64,000 nt of DNA from Psychrobacter immobilis. GTDB lineage: Bacteria; Pseudomonadota; Gammaproteobacteria; Pseudomonadales; Moraxellaceae. The DNA lies in assembly GCF_904846235.1 (NCBI RefSeq), contig NZ_CAJGZN010000014.1, forward strand, positions 1 to 64,000, read 5' to 3'. Both the position numbers and the translations under genes were made by a program. Below are positions 62,383 to 64,000 of the stretch, one piece after another. Each line of letters opens with the position of its first letter. The first letter of the stretch is position 1. Under the pieces are notes generated by a model. It saw only the letters and a list, made by a program, of their open reading frames with translations, was not told where the DNA came from and ran no database searches.

Positions 62383-62556
62383 TTAGGGCGTGTCCTCATT
62401 TTAAAAATGGTGATAAAAATGAGATAAATTGCAGTCAAACAAGGAAAATAGCTGGTTAATATCGGGATATTAACCAGCTATTTAACGATGTTTGGCAAAA
62501 TTTAGCCATTTTTAGCCCGTTTAGATATGATCAATTGAATTGATGACACGCCCTAA
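62383..62556. mobile_element. 174-bp foldback MITE
   Basis: Non-coding element with terminal inverted repeats TTAGGGCGTGTC (62,383-62,394) and GACACGCCCTAA (62,545-62,556). Its centre is a perfect 18-bp stem with a 2-base loop (62,446-62,463 with 62,466-62,483), and most of the intervening sequence is imperfectly palindromic. The ends match, apart from one base, the end of the IS5-family remnant at 30,611 (TTAGGGTGTGTC), so an IS5-type transposase may move it. It lies 20 bp upstream of hemB's start and could act as a terminator or affect hemB expression. Confidence 0.85.
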
Positions 62557-62694
62557 TAGTTATCATGTTACATGGTTAAAATAATATCGCTATAAGCGGT
62601 ATTTTATAGAACTAGCTTATTAAAATCTGTGCTTTATAACTGGCCGTATACAAAGAGAGCCTACTATAACCAAAAGACATAAGTAAAAGCAAAA

Positions 62695-62722
62695 AGCCCC
62701 ACCATGTTAAGTCGGTAGGGCT
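62695..62722 (-). terminator. Terminator of NodT-family gene
   Basis: AGCCCCACC (62,695-62,703) pairs with GGTAGGGCT (62,714-62,722) with one bulge or mismatch; on the minus strand it is followed by U residues (from the A run at 62,691). Confidence 0.75.
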
Positions 62723-62785
62723 GATAGTACGTATCGACTGTCAATGTGATGATAGAGCTGCGTCATCAGATTAAGGCTGGGTCAT

Positions 62786-64000
62786 TTAAGGCTCAATAAT
62801 CTGGGTCACAGGAACTTGCTCAACACTATTATTATTGAAGCGAGTCTCTTCAGTGACCACGCCGACAGCGGCATCCTTCTTACCATCGTCATTCACATCG
62901 ACGATAGCAGTCGGTTCAAAAGTAGTCGTTTCTACCGCTTGCGACTGCTTAATGGCGATAGCTTCTTGCGGCGTAGTCACACGCGCTGAACCAGCTGCTT
63001 TAATGGCGTTTGTCGCTTTGGTTTTTGCACTAGTAGCAGTTCCAGTGACAATTTGCGCCAAGTTGGTGTGCTGCGGTACAGGAATGACAGACGGTACATC
63101 AAGGTTCGCACCGCCACCAAGCGCTTGGTACAACTCAATCTGGCTAACGATTTTCTGTAGCTCTAAATCTAGGATACCTTGCTGAGTAGAGAATAGGGAA
63201 CGCTGCGCGTCAAGTACGTCTAAGTAATTGTCCAGACCTGCTTTAAAGCGCGCATCTGCTATCTGATATGTCTGCTCAAAATTATCTTGCAGACGATACT
63301 GCGCCTCTAACTGCTCACCGAGCGTCGCACGTGTAGCAAGTACATCTGACACTTCGCGGAATGCCGTTTGAATAGAGCTCTCATAACTAGCAAGCGTTTG
63401 CTTACGTTCAATTTGAGCCACATCATAGTTGGCATCTAGACGGCCTGCATCAAAGATAGGGACGCTAATGCTAGGTCCAAACGACCAGCCAACGGCACCA
63501 TTTTTGAACAAGTCATTTAGGCTGCCGCTACTAACGCCCACACTACTGGTCAAGCTAATAGATGGGAAGTAAGAGGCACGCGCCACTTCTATATTCGCAC
63601 CAGCAGCTTTTAAGTTGTATTCTGCCTGTAGTACATCAGGGCGATAGCGCAGCAATTCACTTGGTAGACCAGCATTAAATATCTGCTGGCTAGTGATATT
63701 ACTGACAGCAGGTGTTGGGATAAGCTCGTTTGGAATCGCGCCACCAACCAAGTACTGCAATGCATTGCGTGATTGAAGAACGCTGGTCTGTGCACGTAAT
63801 ACGGCAAGCTTGGCACTCTCTAATGAGGCAGCAGCCTGCAATGAAGGCAGTTTTGCGTCAATACCTGCTTCAAAACGTTTATCCGCGATAAATAGCGAGC
63901 GCTCACGACTCTCGACTGTAGCTTCAGCCAGTTTTAACTGCGCTAAGCTATAGCTTAGGTTGGCGTAGCTTTGGGCAATATTACTAATCAAGCTGATTTG
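62786..64000 (-). CDS. NodT/OprM-family outer membrane efflux factor (5' end outside window)
   Basis: C-terminal ~405 residues of a RND-type outer membrane channel; the frame is open at the window edge. OEP motifs: AQSYANLSYSLAQLKLAEATVE, LIPTPAVSNITSQQIFNAGLP followed by LLRYRPDVLQAEYNLKAAGA (diagnostic NodT RPDVxxAE motif), and GWSFGPSISVPIFDAGRLDA. The ~95-aa tail after LGGGANLD is unusual: it contains NAIKAAGSARVTTPQEAIA and a short DVNDDGKKDAAVG segment that looks like an EF-hand-type calcium loop. Such channels work with an RND pump and adaptor, expected upstream beyond the window. Confidence 0.88.
   Translation of the reverse strand, partial: QISLISNIAQSYANLSYSLAQLKLAEATVESRERSLFIADKRFEAGIDAKLPSLQAAASLESAKLAVLRAQTSVLQSRNALQYLVGGAIPNELIPTPAVSNITSQQIFNAGLPSELLRYRPDVLQAEYNLKAAGANIEVARASYFPSISLTSSVGVSSGSLNDLFKNGAVGWSFGPSISVPIFDAGRLDANYDVAQIERKQTLASYESSIQTAFREVSDVLATRATLGEQLEAQYRLQDNFEQTYQIADARFKAGLDNYLDVLDAQRSLFSTQQGILDLELQKIVSQIELYQALGGGANLDVPSVIPVPQHTNLAQIVTGTATSAKTKATNAIKAAGSARVTTPQEAIAIKQSQAVETTTFEPTAIVDVNDDGKKDAAVGVVTEETRFNNNSVEQVPVTQIIEP

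Overview
The window reads as a chromosome segment of a gammaproteobacterium of the Moraxellaceae, most likely Psychrobacter. This is an inference from moderate GC, the type of proteins present (Ktr-type K+ uptake, Mg-type HemB, NodT/OprM-type outer membrane factor, BapA-like type I secreted adhesin) and the many IS3, IS5, IS1 and IS1595 elements. No database search was possible, so all calls rest on motifs and recognisable family sequence.

Left flank (1-12,019), ordinary chromosome with decay. An IS3-family element breaks an amine oxidase gene. Then come a DMT exporter, a TrkH/TrkA-type K+ uptake pair, a DUF3124 lipoprotein and a hotdog thioesterase. On the minus strand lies a probable operon yceI (frameshifted) - triheme cytochrome c - Tat-type FAD amine oxidase - monoheme cytochrome c lipoprotein, which suggests periplasmic amine oxidation feeding cytochromes. 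It is followed by a PAP2 phosphatase, dgkA and the C-terminal stump of a sensor histidine kinase.

Accessory region (about 12,020-59,950). A 20-bp repeat identical to the anticodon stem-loop of tRNA-Val(GAC) interrupts the kinase stump at 12,020. The same 20 bp sits in an intact tRNA-Val at 59,901-59,977, next to a tyrosine integrase with excisionase-like, repressor-like and small accessory genes. The ~48 kb between may be one composite genomic island. It holds: a Fic protein; a codB - pucR-type regulator - codA operon whose codB tail is cut by IS1595; IS1 and IS3 copies; an OmpA-like lipoprotein; a BapA/LapA-like adhesin with its TolC/ABC/HlyD type I secretion system; a pile of IS5 remnants; a PuuB-like oxidase with cupin and GcvA-like regulator; a three-gene module of a small protein plus two very large tyrosine recombinases (795 and 1069 aa), bounded by a 10-bp inverted repeat and abutting a remnant of a related recombinase; a type I restriction-modification locus (hsdM, hsdS, hsdR, metallopeptidase) with a two-gene Pycsar anti-phage system between hsdS and hsdR; and a small sugar-acid-like cluster (SMP-30 lactonase, Fe-alcohol dehydrogenase, orphan TRAP solute-binding lipoprotein).

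Right flank (59,978-64,000), ordinary chromosome: glutathionyl-hydroquinone reductase-type GST, hemB, a 174-bp foldback MITE, and the 3' part of a NodT-family outer membrane efflux gene that runs off the window.

The strongest observations are the Pycsar pair nested inside the hsd operon, the unusual large-recombinase module with its outward-facing relic, and the tRNA-Val core repeat that joins an island to a broken kinase gene.
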